Below are positions 1-12,665 of a stretch of 64,000 nucleotides of DNA, one piece after another; positions within the stretch are counted from its first letter, which is position 1, and each line of letters starts with the position of its first letter. The notes under the pieces were generated by a model. The model had not been told where the DNA came from and did no database searches. It was given only the letters and a program-made list of their open reading frames with translations. Origin of the DNA: Dendrophyllia cribrosa (Eukaryota > Cnidaria > Anthozoa > Scleractinia > Dendrophylliidae); contig JAJLRJ010000006.1 in the NCBI GenBank assembly GCA_024195265.1, positions 11,044,487 to 11,108,486 on the forward strand, in the 5' to 3' direction. Position numbers and translations under genes: made by a program.

Positions 1-781
1 ACATTCGTACTCTACCCTCCCCTAGGCGTATTGCTTCCCCGACCCCCACCCCCATCCCCTGCGTCCAACTCCCCACTCTCCCCTCCTTTCAACGGGCCAT
101 GTAGCAACTTTCTTAAGGTCTCCGCCACACTATTCTTGGTTTTCACTTACGTCATATCAAAATTCATAAGCATTAAACAATAGATTTCGAATCTAAAATG
201 TTTATGGAATTGTAGAGAGTTCAAAACGACACATCTGGGCCAAATTTTGAAGCGCTAGAACATTTCGTTCAAGAGTTACAGGCGAACGAGTATTAGACAT
301 TTTTAGTTTAAAGAAATGTATGGAGCGGCCATCTTTGTGACCCACTCAGGGGCGCATAGATGGCGGCCAAAAATTCAAAGTCTTAATTACACCAAAAATC
401 AAATTAAAAAATATTGTATTTGCTATAAGCTACATTAACTGGGCTTATTAGCACTTATAATAACCTTCAGCTGATTCAATTTTGTTTATTTTCACGGCTT
501 ATCTGAAATAGCGTGACAAATTTCGTGACACATTTAAAACCTTTGTAAATCGGAAGCAAAACATCGTTAAAATCTGGGAGAGGCTGTACCTTTCCAAACA
601 AGCTCAGTGATTAGTTAACGAAACAATAGGTTAAACAACACAAACAATAGCCCTAGACCTAAACACAATAGAAGCTACAGTACTACGGGGCCAATAAAAA
701 TAGAGGTCTGGAAGAGCTACAGTACTACTCTAAAATCTGAAACTTTTTGTGAAACAACACTGGTATCCACATACCATGTTA

Positions 782-1281
782 GGCCTGGGGCAAACGTCGA
801 ATCTAAGTTGCGTCGAATTTATTAAAAATAGGTTGGACAAAGAGTCGACTTTAATAATTCCAGCGTGGTAGCAAACGTCGAACCTGCGTCAATCCTATTT
901 TACAAGTTGCACTTCATTAAAACACGGGAATAAGCACGCGTCCCTGTGCTATTCACTCGACGCGGCTAGTTACTGCAAGGACTTGCTAGCGAAATGCCGA
1001 AATACAGTGCTCGTCGGGCCTTTCTTTGGTATTTAATTGCGAAAAATAGAAAGAGAAGACTCGCATTACATACAGCTCTGAGCAACGCTTTTACCGGCTG
1101 TCCTTCCTCAACGTCCTCGTTTCCTTCAAACACTGAACATTTATTGCAAACAGGGAATTCGCATCTCAAGCATTTATATCAAAACACATTTCCATCACGC
1201 TGTGCGATGTCAGCAATGACTTTCGATAGCTCGCCACTCCCGGTCGTGAAATTGTCTTTATACAGCGCATGCTCGTCAGGG

Positions 1282-1315
<34 letters not shown>

Positions 1316-1621
1316 AGCGTTTGGCAGATGGGGGAGTCGGTATTTTTGTGACGTTTGCGCAGTCCATCACATTTGAATCAATTATTTTGTAATTTGCATG
1401 ATTTATGAATTGAGTTCAGCGCGAGTTTAGAACGGCGTTTGCTGAAACGCCGAACCACTGTCGCATTATCCGACTTGGCAAGTCGAACTTATGCTGGAGT
1501 CGAACCAATTAATTTGAGTCGAACTTAATTGCGGCAGACGTCGCACCATTCATGCGCCTATTTCAAAATTCATAGGTTCGACGAATTAAGTTCGACTAAG
1601 ATTCGACGTTTGCCCCAGGCC
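782..1621. mobile_element. Harbinger-like non-autonomous TIR element with TTA target duplication
   Basis: The element starts GGCCTGGGGCAAACGTCGAA and ends with the inverted complement, followed by TTA. Direct TTA copies lie at 779-781 and 1622-1624. The uninterrupted relative at 6700-6735 shows a single TTA at exactly this point, so both boundaries are seen directly. A 3-bp TTA duplication is characteristic of PIF/Harbinger elements (established knowledge); the assignment is inference because no transposase is present. Short open frames inside run through a poly-G tract and look meaningless. Confidence 0.85.
1280..1315. repeat. poly-G tract
   Basis: A G homopolymer of more than 30 bases, broken by one A near the start, inside the 782-1621 element. 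Its true length is uncertain because such runs are poorly sequenced. It produces false glycine- or proline-rich open frames. Confidence 0.9.
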
Positions 1622-1692
1622 TTAGAAACAGCTTTGTAGGGTGTTTACTTTAGAGTTTTGAATTTTTATGACGTCATGTGAAAACCAAGAAT

Positions 1693-2269
1693 TGGTTCTA
1701 TATCCTTCGAGGGAACAATAAAACAAACAACAGAAACAATGGCTTCTGGTCAACTCGTGAAAAAGAAACAACCTAGCTTTGCACCCTCCCCTCCCCCTCC
1801 CATCTGCTACGCGTTTCTCCCTTGATACATCTTGGCAGAAGGCGCTGTAATATAGGCGGCGACCACACTGCTCACGAAACGTTTCAAGTATCCGTTTACT
1901 CAGGGCGCGAATAATTTTGTTTTACTTTTAATCTTCGAATAGCATGGACAAAGCTTCGTTCCGAGGACAAGACCGCTGTGTCAACAGATGTTGCCAAACC
2001 TATCCACATGTATGGAGATTTGTAACCCCACCACTGTGAGGTTTAAATGCATTTGTGTAGCTTCTTTCACTGGTCAGCAGTGCGAGAAACAACAAACAAA
2101 CACTTTATATAAGGAAGAGGAAGATAATTAACAATATTTGCCAGTGTAGCGGTTAGAAAATGCAGTAAAGAAAACGGCTACACAAGGGGAGATGGATGCC
2201 ACCCCACCCTTAAGGTTTTTCTCCGATGTTTTCAAGAGCATTTATCGCTAGCACATGTCGTCTTCATTA
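1693..2269. other. gene-free stretch
   Basis: No exon, TIR pair or tandem unit was recognised. It holds a short pyrimidine-rich segment near 1780-1805. Confidence 0.5.
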
Positions 2270-3734
2270 GCTGTTCGTTTATCTTTTAGTAATCTTGTAT
2301 CATCATCAGCGTAATAGCCATCATATTTTTTTCCTCTCTACTCACCATAATCTTGTGTCTTGCGATCATCGTCATCGTTGTAATTACCAATATCATTTTA
2401 ATCACCAATATTATCTCTATAATCTTGTATCATCATTAGCGTCATCGCCATGATAATTTTTGTTTTCCTTTATACTCACCATTATAATCTTGTGTCTTGT
2501 TATCATCATCATCATCATCGTTGTATTTACCAATATTATTTTAATCACCAATATTTTTAATGTAATCTTGAATCGTCATAAGCGTCATCGCCATCGTACT
2601 TTTCTGTTTTTTTATTCTCACCATAATCTTGTGTCTTGTCATCATCGTCATCGTTGTGGTTACCAAAACCATTTTAATCACCAATAATTATTATTTCCGC
2701 AATCTTGCAACATCATCAGCGTCATCACCATCATAAATTTTTGTTTACCTCAGTCTATACTTACCATAATTTTGTGTGTTGTTATCATCGTCAACGCTTT
2801 AATCACTGATGTTATCTCTGTAATCTTGGATCATCACGAGCGTCATCGCCATCGGGCATAATTTTTCTGTATACTTACCATAATCTTGTATCTTGTCATC
2901 ATCGTCAACGTCGTCAATCACCAAGATCATTTTAGTCACCAATATCATCTCTGTAATCCTGCATCTTCATCAACATCAGCGTCATCACCATCATAATTTT
3001 GGTTTTCATTTATCTCGTGTCTTGTGAACATAATCATCATCGTTGCAATTACCAAGATTATGTTAATCACCAATATTATCTCTGTAACCTTGCATCATCA
3101 TTAGCGTCATCGCCGTCATAATTTTGGTTTTCCTTTATACTCACAAAAATCTTGTGTCTTGTCATCATCATCATCGTCGTTGTATTTACCAAGATCATTT
3201 TAGTCACCAATATCATCTCTGTAATCTTGAATCATTCGCGTCATCGCCATCAAAATTTTTGTTTTCCTTTATACTCACCATAACCTTGTGTCTTGTAAAC
3301 ATCATCATCATCGTAGGTTGTAATTTCCAAGATCATTTTAATCACCAATATTATCTCTGTGATCTTGCATCATCATCAGCGTTATCGCCATCATAAATGT
3401 CCTAATACTTACCATAATCTTGTGTCTTGTCATAATCGTCAACGTCGTAATCACCAAGATCATTTTAGTCACCAATATCATCTCTGTAATCTTGCATCAT
3501 CATCAGCGTTATCGCCATCATAAATGTCCTTTATACTTACCATAATCTTGTGTCTTGTCATCATCGTCAACGTTGTAATCACCAAGATCATTTTAGTCAC
3601 CAATATCATCTCTGTAATCTTGCACCATCATCAGCATCAGCGTCATTGCCATCATAATTTTGGTTTTCGTTTATACTCACCATAATCTTGTGTCTTGTGA
3701 ACATAATCATCATCGCTGCAATTACCATACCCTA

Positions 3735-3870
3735 CCCTCCCACACCAAGAAAAAAATGCTATTCCCTCAGCATGGATAGAGTCTAAATTCTTGTTCAAAA
3801 ATAGTATAATAAGTTCTTCGCCGGATTACAACTTGCACCTATCTTTGAACGTGCAATCAGACTCTATCCG
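3735..3870. mobile_element. small insertion inside the tandem array
   Basis: Non-array DNA replaces the expected unit. GGATAGAGTCT near 3772 and AGACTCTATCC near 3860 are inverted copies, suggesting a short TIR element with some extra flanking sequence. The exact ends are not resolved. Confidence 0.5.
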
Positions 3871-4253
3871 CAAGATCATTTTAATCGCCAATATTATCTC
3901 TGTAATTTTGTATCATCATTAGCGTCATCGCCGTCATAATTTTGGTTTTCCGTTTTACTCATCATAATCTAATGCCTTGTCATCATCATCATCATCTTTG
4001 TAATCACCAAGATCATTTTAATCACCACTTCCATCTCTGTAATCCTGCATCATTAGCGTCATTGCCATCAAAACTTTTGTTTTCCTTTATACTCACGATG
4101 ACACCTTGTGTCTTGTGAACATCATTATCATCGTTATAATAACAAAGATCATTTTAATCACCAATATTATCTCTGTAATCTTGTATGATCATCAGCGTTA
4201 TCGCCGTCATAATTTTGGTTTTCTTTATACTCGCAATAATCTTGTGTCTTGGT

Positions 4254-4286
<33 letters not shown>

Positions 4287-4807
4287 GTTGTAATTACCAA
4301 GATCATTTTAATCAACAATGTTATCTCTGTAATCTTGTATCACCATCAGGGTAATAGCCATCATAATTTTTTTCCTCAATACTCACCATAATCTTGTGTC
4401 TTGTGTTCATCGTCATCGTTGTAATTACCAAGATCATTTTACTCACCAATATTTTCTGTATAATCTTTGTCTTCATCAGCGTTATCACCATCACCATCAT
4501 AATTTTTGTTTTCCTTTATAATCGCCATAATTTTGTGTCTTGCGATCATCGTCATCGTTGTAATTACCAAAATCTTTTTAAACACCAATATTATCTCTGT
4601 AATCTTGGATAATCACGAGCGTCATCGCCATCATAATTTTTCTTTATACTTACCATAATCTTGTGTCTTGTCATTATCATCATCGTTGTATTTACCAAGC
4701 ATCATCATCATCAGCGTAATCGCCATCATAATTTCTGTTTTTCTTTAAAATCACCATAATCGTGTGTCTTGTAATCATCATCGTTGTAATTACCAAGATC
4801 ATTTTAA

Positions 4808-5197
4808 AGGGGCATTATCACGCAGATTTTGAAGTACTTTGGTCAAAATACACTAAAGATATGACAAAGTAACTTTGCTCAAACATAAAATTGCTTTTAG
4901 AACACCAAGAAGATAATATCAAGTGATTTCTTCTGCAAGGAAGAACAAACCATAATACATTTTTCTGCGATTTTTCTACGACTCTTGGGAGGAACTTAAA
5001 AAAATTGGCCAATTTTTTCAAGTTGCAATCCATTTCCATCCTGGCCATCCGCAGCCAAAGATAAGGAATACTAGTTTCTGTGCACTGACGGAGTATTTGT
5101 TAACAAAACTGGACCATTATTTTGAGGTTTCCATTGAAACAAATATGTTTTTTACTTTTCAAAGTGATACTAGCTAAGAACAGGTGACAGTGCCCCT
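4808..5197. mobile_element. TTAA-flanked MITE inserted in the tandem array
   Basis: The element begins AGGGGCATTATCACG and ends GACAGTGCCCCT. TTAA flanks it at 4804-4807 and 5198-5201, and removing it plus one TTAA restores the array unit around ATCATTTTAA. A diverged relative lies at 54121-54502, also between TTAA copies. TTAA targets are typical of piggyBac and Kolobok elements (established); which one applies is not decidable here. No coding sequence is recognised. Confidence 0.85.
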
Positions 5198-5935
5198 TTA
5201 ACCACCAACATTATCTCTGTAATCTTGCATCATCATCAGTATCATTGCCACCACAATTTTTTTTACTATTTTTTCTTTATATACTCACCATAATCTTGTG
5301 TCTTGCTAACAGCATCATTATCGTTATAATTACCAATATCATTTTAATCACCAATTCTTATCTCTGTAATCTTGCATCATTATTAGCGTCATCGTAATCA
5401 TAATCCTGTGTCTTGTCATTATCGTCATCGTTGTATTCACCAAGATCATTTTAATCAGCAATATCATCTCTGTAATCTTGCATCATTAATAGAGTCATCG
5501 TAATCATAATCCTGTGTCTTGTCATTATCGTCATCGTTGTATTCACCAAGATCATTTTAATCAGCAATATCATCTCTGTAATCTTGCATCATCATCTTCG
5601 TCATCGCCATCATAATTTTTGTTTTCCTGTACCATAATCTTGTGTCTTGTAATATCAACATCAACGATGTAATTACCAAGATCATTTTAATCGCCAATAT
5701 TTTCTCCGTAATCTTGTATCATCGTCATCATCATCTTCGTCATCGACATCAACATTGTTGTTTTCCTTTATTCTCACCATACTCTTGTGCCTTGTTATCA
5801 TCATCGTTGTAATTACCAAGATCATTTTAATAACCAATATTATCTCTGTAATCTGTATCATCAACAGCGTAATCATAATTTTCGTTTTCCTTATAATCAT
5901 CATAATCATCCTTTTTATACTCACCATAATTAAAA

Positions 5936-7060
5936 AGAAAGTGTTCATCGCAGTTATGCAGCAACTGAAGGAGTTGCAATTAGAACCTGAAAAAATAATT
6001 TAATTTATTCGATAATTAAAATAATTTAATTTATTCGAAAAATAATTTAATTTATAGATAATTTACTCATCACTAAAGAGAATGTGTTCATCGCAATTAT
6101 GCAGCAACTGAAGGAGTTGCAATTAGAGTCTGAAAAAATAATTTCATTTATTCGAAAAATAATTTCATTTATAAATAATTTACTCGTCACTAAATTGAAT
6201 GTGTTCATCGCAATTATAGAGTGTTTTCACTGACTTCATATCAAAATTCAGAAGCATTAAACAACAGTTTTAGATTCCAAAATGTTTATGGAATTGTAGA
6301 GAGTTTAAAACTACAGATCTGGGCCAAATGTTGAAGCGCAAGAGCATTTCCTTCAAGAATTATAGGCGAACGAGTATTAGACATTTTTCGTAAGAAATGT
6401 ATTGGCGGCCATCTTGCTGCCCCACTTAGGGACACCAACATGGCGGCCAAAAATTCAAAGTCTTAATTACACCGAAAAACTCATCACAAAATATTGTATT
6501 CACTATAAGTGCCATTAAATCGGCTTATAAGCATGTATAATTCAAAAATAACTTTCAACTGGTTCAATTTTGTTTATTTTCACGGCGTATTTGAAATAGC
6601 GTGACAAATTGCGTGACATATTTAAAACCTTTGTAAATCGGAAGCAAAACATCGTTAAAACCTGAAAACCTGAAACTTTTTGTGAAAGATTATAACACAG
6701 GTATCCATATACCATGTTAGAAACAGTTTTGTAGGATGTATACTTTAAATTTTTGAATTTTTATGACGTCATGTGCAAACACTCTATACAGCTACTGACG
6801 AAGTTGCAATTAGAGTCTGAAAAAAAAATAAATTTATTCGATAATTAAAATTATTTAATTTATTCGAAAAATAATTTAAGTTATAAATAATTTACTCATC
6901 ACTAAAGAGAATGTGTTCATCACAGTTATACAGCAACTGAAGGAGTAGCAATTAGAGTCTAAAAAAATAGTTTAATTTATTCGATAATTAAAAATACTTT
7001 AATTTATTCGAAAAATAATTTAATTTATAAATAATTAACTCATCACTAAAGAAAAGCTCT
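5936..7060. repeat. tandem array, unit about 125 bp
   Basis: The unit contains GTGTTCATCGCAATTATGCA, GCAACTGAAGGAGTTGCAAT, and then AATTTAATTTATTCGA repeated two or three times. Copies start near 5940, 6080, 6200 and 6910. The copy starting near 6200 is split by the TIR element at 6217-6786 and resumes at 6787. It directly follows the ATC-rich array. Confidence 0.88.
6217..6786. mobile_element. TIR element, intact copy of the 132-1692 family
   Basis: The ends are TAGAGTGTTTTCAC and GTGCAAACACTCTA. It lies inside a unit of the 125-bp array: the unit reads CAATTATA before it and TATACAGC after it, so TATA or TA appears duplicated. It is about 570 bp long with no coding capacity. This copy supplies the empty site proving the 782-1621 insertion in its relative. 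Confidence 0.85.
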
Positions 7061-8396
7061 ACCACTGAGCTACAAGGCCAGATGGGAGTTTCATCAATTG
7101 TGAGTTCCATTATACCTATGAAATGATGAATATGATAATGTGTATATGTGAAAAAGTATTTATATGAACTGCAGAGAAATAAGTAATGAGGATGTGGTTA
7201 TCTAAGTTATAAATCAACTAAACTGCAGATACCGTGAACAATCTATTGCGTCACATTGGATCAAATACAAACAGTGATTAGCAACAGACCACTGCAAGGA
7301 CCGATCAAACAATGTGAAAAGGCATTCTCTCCAAATGGCACTATCTAAGTTATGCAGGAAGAAGTTGCAATTACAGCTGAAAAATATTTGTTTTGTCAGT
7401 GAATATACGGCAACCCTGGGTTAGAATACGATCCTATCGAGAAGGGGGCGGGGCCTGGTATAGGATCCTATGTACGAAATTGTACGTAGGACGTGTATTA
7501 GAAATTACGGAGGAAAGATTTGTGACCATCGGCCTAAGGTTATTAGTAAGTGCTATCCAAGAAAAAATACTTTTGTCTTAAATTGGCGTTATCTTACCCG
7601 AAGTGCACATATCTATTGGTAAAAGCAGCCTAAAATTGATAAAGAAAAAGGGCAAAAACAAGAAACATAAAACTTGGCTTACTTTAAATCTTGAACAACT
7701 GTGCCAGGTCTTAGATCAACGAAATAACTATACGTTTATGTGGGTCATCAAGCAAGCCGATCCAACAGAGATTTGCCAAAATGTAACTTGTTTTAATTCT
7801 ATTCATGAATCATTAAATATCCACTAACTATATTCAAACTGTACTGTACAAGTATACTTACGAATAGATATAAATCGTAGCCAATTCTTCTTTTTGTCTT
7901 AGAGAGAGGACTTTAAGGATTTTAAGGATTTTATTTTAACTTAGCCACGACGTGAGTGATCGCTGGAAAGTTTTTTCCTGGAGCTGGAATCGAATCTTGA
8001 TTGTTACGTCATAAAGGCGCTGGTATGATGCGTTGAAAGGACGCGCAAGCGCGAGCAATTCTAACATTTTCGGTCTTTTCGAGAAATTAGGCTACGAATT
8101 CAACGATTCGTAATCATATTTATGATTTCTAACCTTCTTTTACTTCTGTTCAGCGATCGTAAAATAAATATATAAACGTGTCGGTTGCTTTGGATCTTAT
8201 AGGTGAAACTCCAGCATGCTCATGCAAATTATTTGACAATCTTTTGTGCGCTAAAATCACTCCAAAAATTCATATTTATATCACTTCTTTTTCTTATTGT
8301 TTTAAAATTCCAGTTCCGACCGTCTGGACGACCGGATCAAGGAAAAGTTTCTTGTCTTTTTCCATCATCGAGCGATGAAAGAAAACTGTCAATCAA
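7061..8396. other. gene-free stretch with a tRNA-promoter-like fragment
   Basis: At 7052-7076, reading minus, there is a tRNA-like 5' half (GTAGCTCAGTGGTAGAGC) with no recognisable B box, so at most it is a SINE relic. The short frames at 7393-7581 and 7603-7827 have no recognisable domain and no splice context that I could support. Confidence 0.45.
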
Positions 8397-9195
8397 TACA
8401 GTAATTACCCGCATAAAGGAATCATCGGATTAAGAATCTCCAGGCTGAAATTTGGCCAATAACGCACCTGATGTATAAGAACCAATTCAGCCTGACAAAT
8501 GAAGCGCCAGGTTCTTGTACAATAAATTACCAAAGATTAGACAACACTGGGACAAATCCAAGTATGTGTGCTGTACTATTTCAAACACACAATGTATAGT
8601 TTCAGAAAATATCCATACTTCCCTCACAGATAGGCTGTGTTACATATTGTAATACATTTGTTTTAGAGCAGTTTTCATTTGAGTGTGAAAAGTAATTTCG
8701 CAATTGCTTTGGTTTTGCATTGCTACGCTTTGTGATTGGCTAAAAAATCTCGCGCCACTTTCTCAACCAATCAGAAGTAAAACCAAAACCAATCGTGACT
8801 TGCTTGCACGCGTTTTCCCGCGCTTGGCGCTGGCTACATGTATTTGCTTCGAGTTCTGATTGGTTCATCGGATTGTCTGCGAGTTTTGTGATTGGTCAGA
8901 GTAATTACTTTGGTTTTGGTTTTACGACACTCAATTGAAAATCGCTCCAATTTCGATAATTTTTTCATTACACAGAATCGAAGTTTGATTAATTAGTGTT
9001 TAATGTGATAATTAGACCTGTCATAGTCAATCATTCACTAGATTGAAGCAAATTTTCAGTAGATTCTGTATAACATTTCCAGAAACAATTTTAAGAACCT
9101 TTCAAAGTTGATTTCTCTCTACGCATCCTATATAAAAGAAACGCATCAGCCTGAAACAGAAAATCACAGGTTCTTTTATGCGGGTGTTTACTGTA
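8397..9195. mobile_element. TIR element with nested CCAAT-rich MITE
   Basis: The left end TACAGTAATTACCCGCATAA and right end TTTTATGCGGGTGTTTACTG are inverted matches. TA occurs at both tips, compatible with a TA-targeting element. Related AGGTTCTTATATGCGGG sequence occurs again at 11500-11540. A separate MITE occupies 8665-8949 inside it. Confidence 0.65.
8665..8949. mobile_element. CCAAT-rich MITE, copy 1
   Basis: TIRs are AGAGCAGTTTTCATTTGAGT and its complement near 8930-8949. The body carries repeated ATTGG/CCAAT boxes and GGTTTTGGTTTTAC. Other copies are at 26058, 27244, 43493 and 45191. Confidence 0.85.
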
Positions 9196-9388
9196 GTCCT
9201 GATCGCATGAGCGCAGCGTTGCTAGGGTTTCTGTGAAGCCTCATTCATTTTACTTCAAGCGTCAAACAGAAAGAGCTGAGAAACTGTTAACATCATCTGT
9301 CTAAATGAGGGAAACTAGCTACAACATGGAGCGATGAAGGATTCCACGTGAAAGTCGATGAAAGGAAACTTCGCATATGAAGGAGCGG

Positions 9389-9606
9389 TTACACATAACA
9401 ACTGTTCGTGGAACTGTCTCGCAAAAAACAAAATTGTTGTAAGTTGAAAAATGACGCATCTGTCCCCCGCCCCCAGTATCTGATTGGTTGACTAAAAGAA
9501 TATAGCGAGAAAAGTTATAAGAGCCAATTTAGACGTATTTTTGTTGTGCAACTTGCAACAATTTTTTTGCGAGACAAGTTGAACTATAATAAATTGTTAC
9601 GTGTTA
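9389..9606. mobile_element. MITE with about 57-bp TIRs
   Basis: The left arm TTACACATAACAAC...TGTCTCGCAAAAAAC...GTTGTAAGTTG pairs with the right arm CAACTTGCAACAA...GCGAGACAAGTT...GTTACGTGTT. It is non-coding and about 218 bp long. Confidence 0.75.
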
Positions 9607-12593
9607 CGTGTATCATCACCTTGTTATTGGTGGTTTCTTCTTCATGCATTAAATTGTTACATTTCATAATCAACTTGTTCTTGTTTTGAAAGAAATTAAC
9701 GAGGCCCTTCAGCTTAAGCTCGCATTAAGCCGTTGCGAGTGCAAATTTTGTCCATGAAAAGCCGTACCTGGTATATAATTAAATGCGCCAAACCAAGTTG
9801 TACAACAGTCGTCGTTCGACAGTGGTAAGGCATCTAAACTGCGGTCTCCAAAGCAGGCGTATTTCGGGGCGTTAAACCGCAGATTAAGGCGAGTCAAAAG
9901 ACGTTGTCCTCCCAGCCCCCGATCGTTTTGCCAAATCCGCTAAATGACGACCAAATAAACAAATTTAATTTTAAAATTCAGCACTCGGTCACCAAAAAGA
10001 CGCCTGCACTGAAGTCTTTCTGAACTGGGCTTAATAATACTTCAGAAAGAGACAATCAAAATTAAAGGCCAATTATGGTCTAGGCTCGATTTTCAGCCGT
10101 TTGAGTCCGGTTTTCGAGCGCACAAAACGGCTTAAAATGGAGCTAATTTCTGGTCATGTATCAGCAACGTATGTAAACATTTGTTATTTTGTCGTCGTCT
10201 TAACAAATTTAGCGGATGTTTTTCAGTGTTAATAACCGATATAAATAAGTCATGCAACAGCGTTGGTCTATTTATAAGCTCAAGTAGGTTTTCAATCAGC
10301 GAAAATTTTATCCTCGAACCCTTTGTACACTCGGCACTAGCCCTCGCGAAATCTAGCGCTTAGTTTTACTAAATACAGTACATTGAAGTTGATATTTTCG
10401 GGCTTCCCAAAACTAGCATGGTTTTGATATGCGTTCTGAGTTCTTATGTCTAGGAAGACCAAGATAAGCAATGAACACTTACGAGAGATTCAAGCTCCCA
10501 TTTAGTCCGGGCATTCTTTTTTTAGGTTTGAATGAATATGGAGAAACTCGAAGACTGAAGCTCCGTAAAAAGAATAGTTTGGCAGTGGCAAAGAGCATGT
10601 GACATCATAATCAAGTCATTTGCGTCATTTATTCCTTCTTCGAAGTCTGTCCGCGCGCAATTAATCATTACTCTATATTTCGATTTCCCCTCCTTTTTTA
10701 ATCTTTTAATACACGACTTCAATTTTGTTAGCTTTAAATTTTTTCCTGTATTGGAAACATGATCGCAGAGATAAGTTCAAAGTTCACAGTTTCATAAACA
10801 TTCGCTCCTACAAATTCCGATTCTGAAGACAACGAATTTCGATTAAGCGCTTTGCATTATGCTCTTGCACTTCCTGAAAACTCGTAAAGTGCGCTCTCGC
10901 AATCAGAGCAAAAATCATGTTTCGAATCAGTCGCGACAAGAACTAACCGTGGGATAGTTAACAATTTTTAAAACGGCTCTCGATTGACTGCAAGTAATTT
11001 TACCTGGATATCTGAACCTCTTTTTAGTGGCGATTAAATTACAAATAGTCCTCGACTTGGTAATAAATCTTTGGTTGATCCAATTTGTTTTGTTGTGTCG
11101 TTCCATTTCAAATCCTCAGAAAATTAAAGCTCTTTTAGGCATTCGGTCATAGCACTGAATTTTCTCATGCACAGAAATAATGCCCAAGGGAATAACTAGT
11201 ATAAAAACCTGCATTTTTTAAGTTAGCTTCAAAACGTTCTTATATAATTAGGAAATATGGCTATTTAGGTTCTTATTTTCTTAAGAAAAAAAAAATGTTT
11301 TTGTTGCTGGAAGAATATTGGTACTGTCTATTGCTTATATAAACTAGGCATATAAAGATGTCTAAATGACTGCGATCTAAACAAATACAAACCCCACTTG
11401 TATTTGATTTATGAATTCTTAGTTTTAAATGAATACTATAAAATAAGAACAACAGGTTCTTATATAACGGAGGCCTAAATGGAAATCTTAGCCTAACAGG
11501 TTCTTAAAAAGTAGGTTCTTATATGCGGGTTTTTACTGAGTCGATTTTCTTACAATTATCCTTCCAGCGGCTTTTAAAATCCACAAAAAATTACAGTTAA
11601 AAATGAACTTGATTTAGATTAATGGATCAGATTTGTTTGCTGTTTGTTATACCTAACCCATAAACCATTTTTTAGCGGAGCTCTGCGGGCTGAAGGCCCG
11701 CGCGTAGACCCATACTCATAGAACCCATGCTCGTCATTTTTCATGGTCATGGCTAGCGGAATGTTTCGCGGACGCGTTGTGTGCCCGGCGTACGCGCAGG
11801 GCTAACTCGCGGGCGCGTATACCGTCGTAAAACATGCGCGTATGACGCCATACAACATTCGGGATCCTTGCAATTTCACGTCACCTGGGAAAACACTTCT
11901 GTGTTTCGCGGAGAAAACCGTTTAAATTAAAGTCGTTATTCACCTGCATTTTTTCGCGGTTTGGTACTCAAGACAGGGATCAGTACTAATTAAGGGATAC
12001 TCAGAAGTCGCTTTAGTGGAAAAAGAAGAGTAGCACCAATTTATTTTCCTCGGTGCTGTCCCATTAAAATGTTGTTTTTATCAAAAACTTTCTGGCTAGC
12101 TCTGGTAAAATTTCTGTTTCTCAAACCAAATGTAATTAGACTTTCTGTTAACTTTAATTTCGTTCTCCTGCTGGTTTGAGTCATCAAGATTAAATTGTAC
12201 ACAAGAGTGACAATACATCACCGTTCTTTATTATTTAAAGAGACCATGCAGTCCTTAGTACGCATGCTTGGAGTTTGTTTGCATTTTAGACGATACATTA
12301 CACCTTGTGACTACTCACATGACGCAAATTTCAAGTTTTATCAGAACTCGAGCTGAATGTCCGCCATTATGAATGGGAAAGCTTGCGAAATAAAGCTTCT
12401 TTTCTAGCTATCGATAAGTTAAAAAAAGCGGCGCTGAGGCAAGTTAGAACGGGGGTGTGGTAGGGTGGGGGGTGTACGGGTCATATAATAATAAGCACTA
12501 GTTGGACCCTCCTAATCAGGAAAGGAGTGCTCCATGGGACCAAAATTTTAAAATATGTCCATTGCCTAAATCAAACTAGATTTGTGTTACAAA
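9607..12593. other. gene-free stretch
   Basis: No credible exon was found. It contains fragments of the 8397-9195 element family near 11440-11540 and a GC- and CpG-rich block at about 11675-11880 flanked by AT-rich DNA. Open frames here are short and without recognisable domains. Confidence 0.5.
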
Positions 12594-12603
12594 TTTATTT
12601 ATT
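12594..12603 (-). promoter_or_regulatory. polyadenylation signal, overlapping AATAAA copies
   Basis: Read on the minus strand, AATAAATAAA lies about 65 nt after the stop codon of the membrane-protein gene at 12666, a normal distance for its poly(A) signal. Confidence 0.65.
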
Positions 12604-12665
12604 GGTTAAACATGACAAGATTTTATAAGAAATCTTTACAACTCAATGACACGTTCTGGATGTAG

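Larger units (their letters stand above)
132..1692. mobile_element. TIR element, split by a later insertion
   Basis: The ends are inverted repeats: TTCTTGGTTTTCAC near 135, and its complement plus ATGACGTCAT near 1665-1692. The body from about 150 to 778, resuming at 1625, matches a second copy at 6217-6786 base for base over long stretches. This copy carries about 140 extra bases near 575-735, bounded by short AAAATCTG direct repeats, and an 840-bp element at 782-1621. No coding capacity was recognised. The superfamily is not assigned. Confidence 0.75.
2270..5935. repeat. degenerate ATC-rich tandem array, units about 125-150 bp
   Basis: A block recurs about 25 times or more. It runs: ATCATCATCAGCGTCATCGC, a short A/T stretch, CACCATAATCTTGTGTCTTG, a variable ATC/GTC triplet run, AATTACCAAGATCATTTTA, then ATCTCTGTAATCTTG. 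Spacing between equivalent points varies (for example 127 bp from 3392 to 3519) because the triplet runs differ in length. The array is interrupted by unrelated DNA at about 3735-3870 and by a TTAA-flanked element at 4808-5197. Stop-free frames on both strands come from the triplets and are not genes. Confidence 0.92.

Noticed and set aside
994..1370. Gly- or Pro-rich open frames
   Set aside because: They run through a poly-G homopolymer within a non-coding TIR element.
2460..5948. Ile/Val/His-rich open frames on both strands
   Set aside because: They come from ATC/GTC triplets in a degenerate tandem array; no start context, domain or codon signal.
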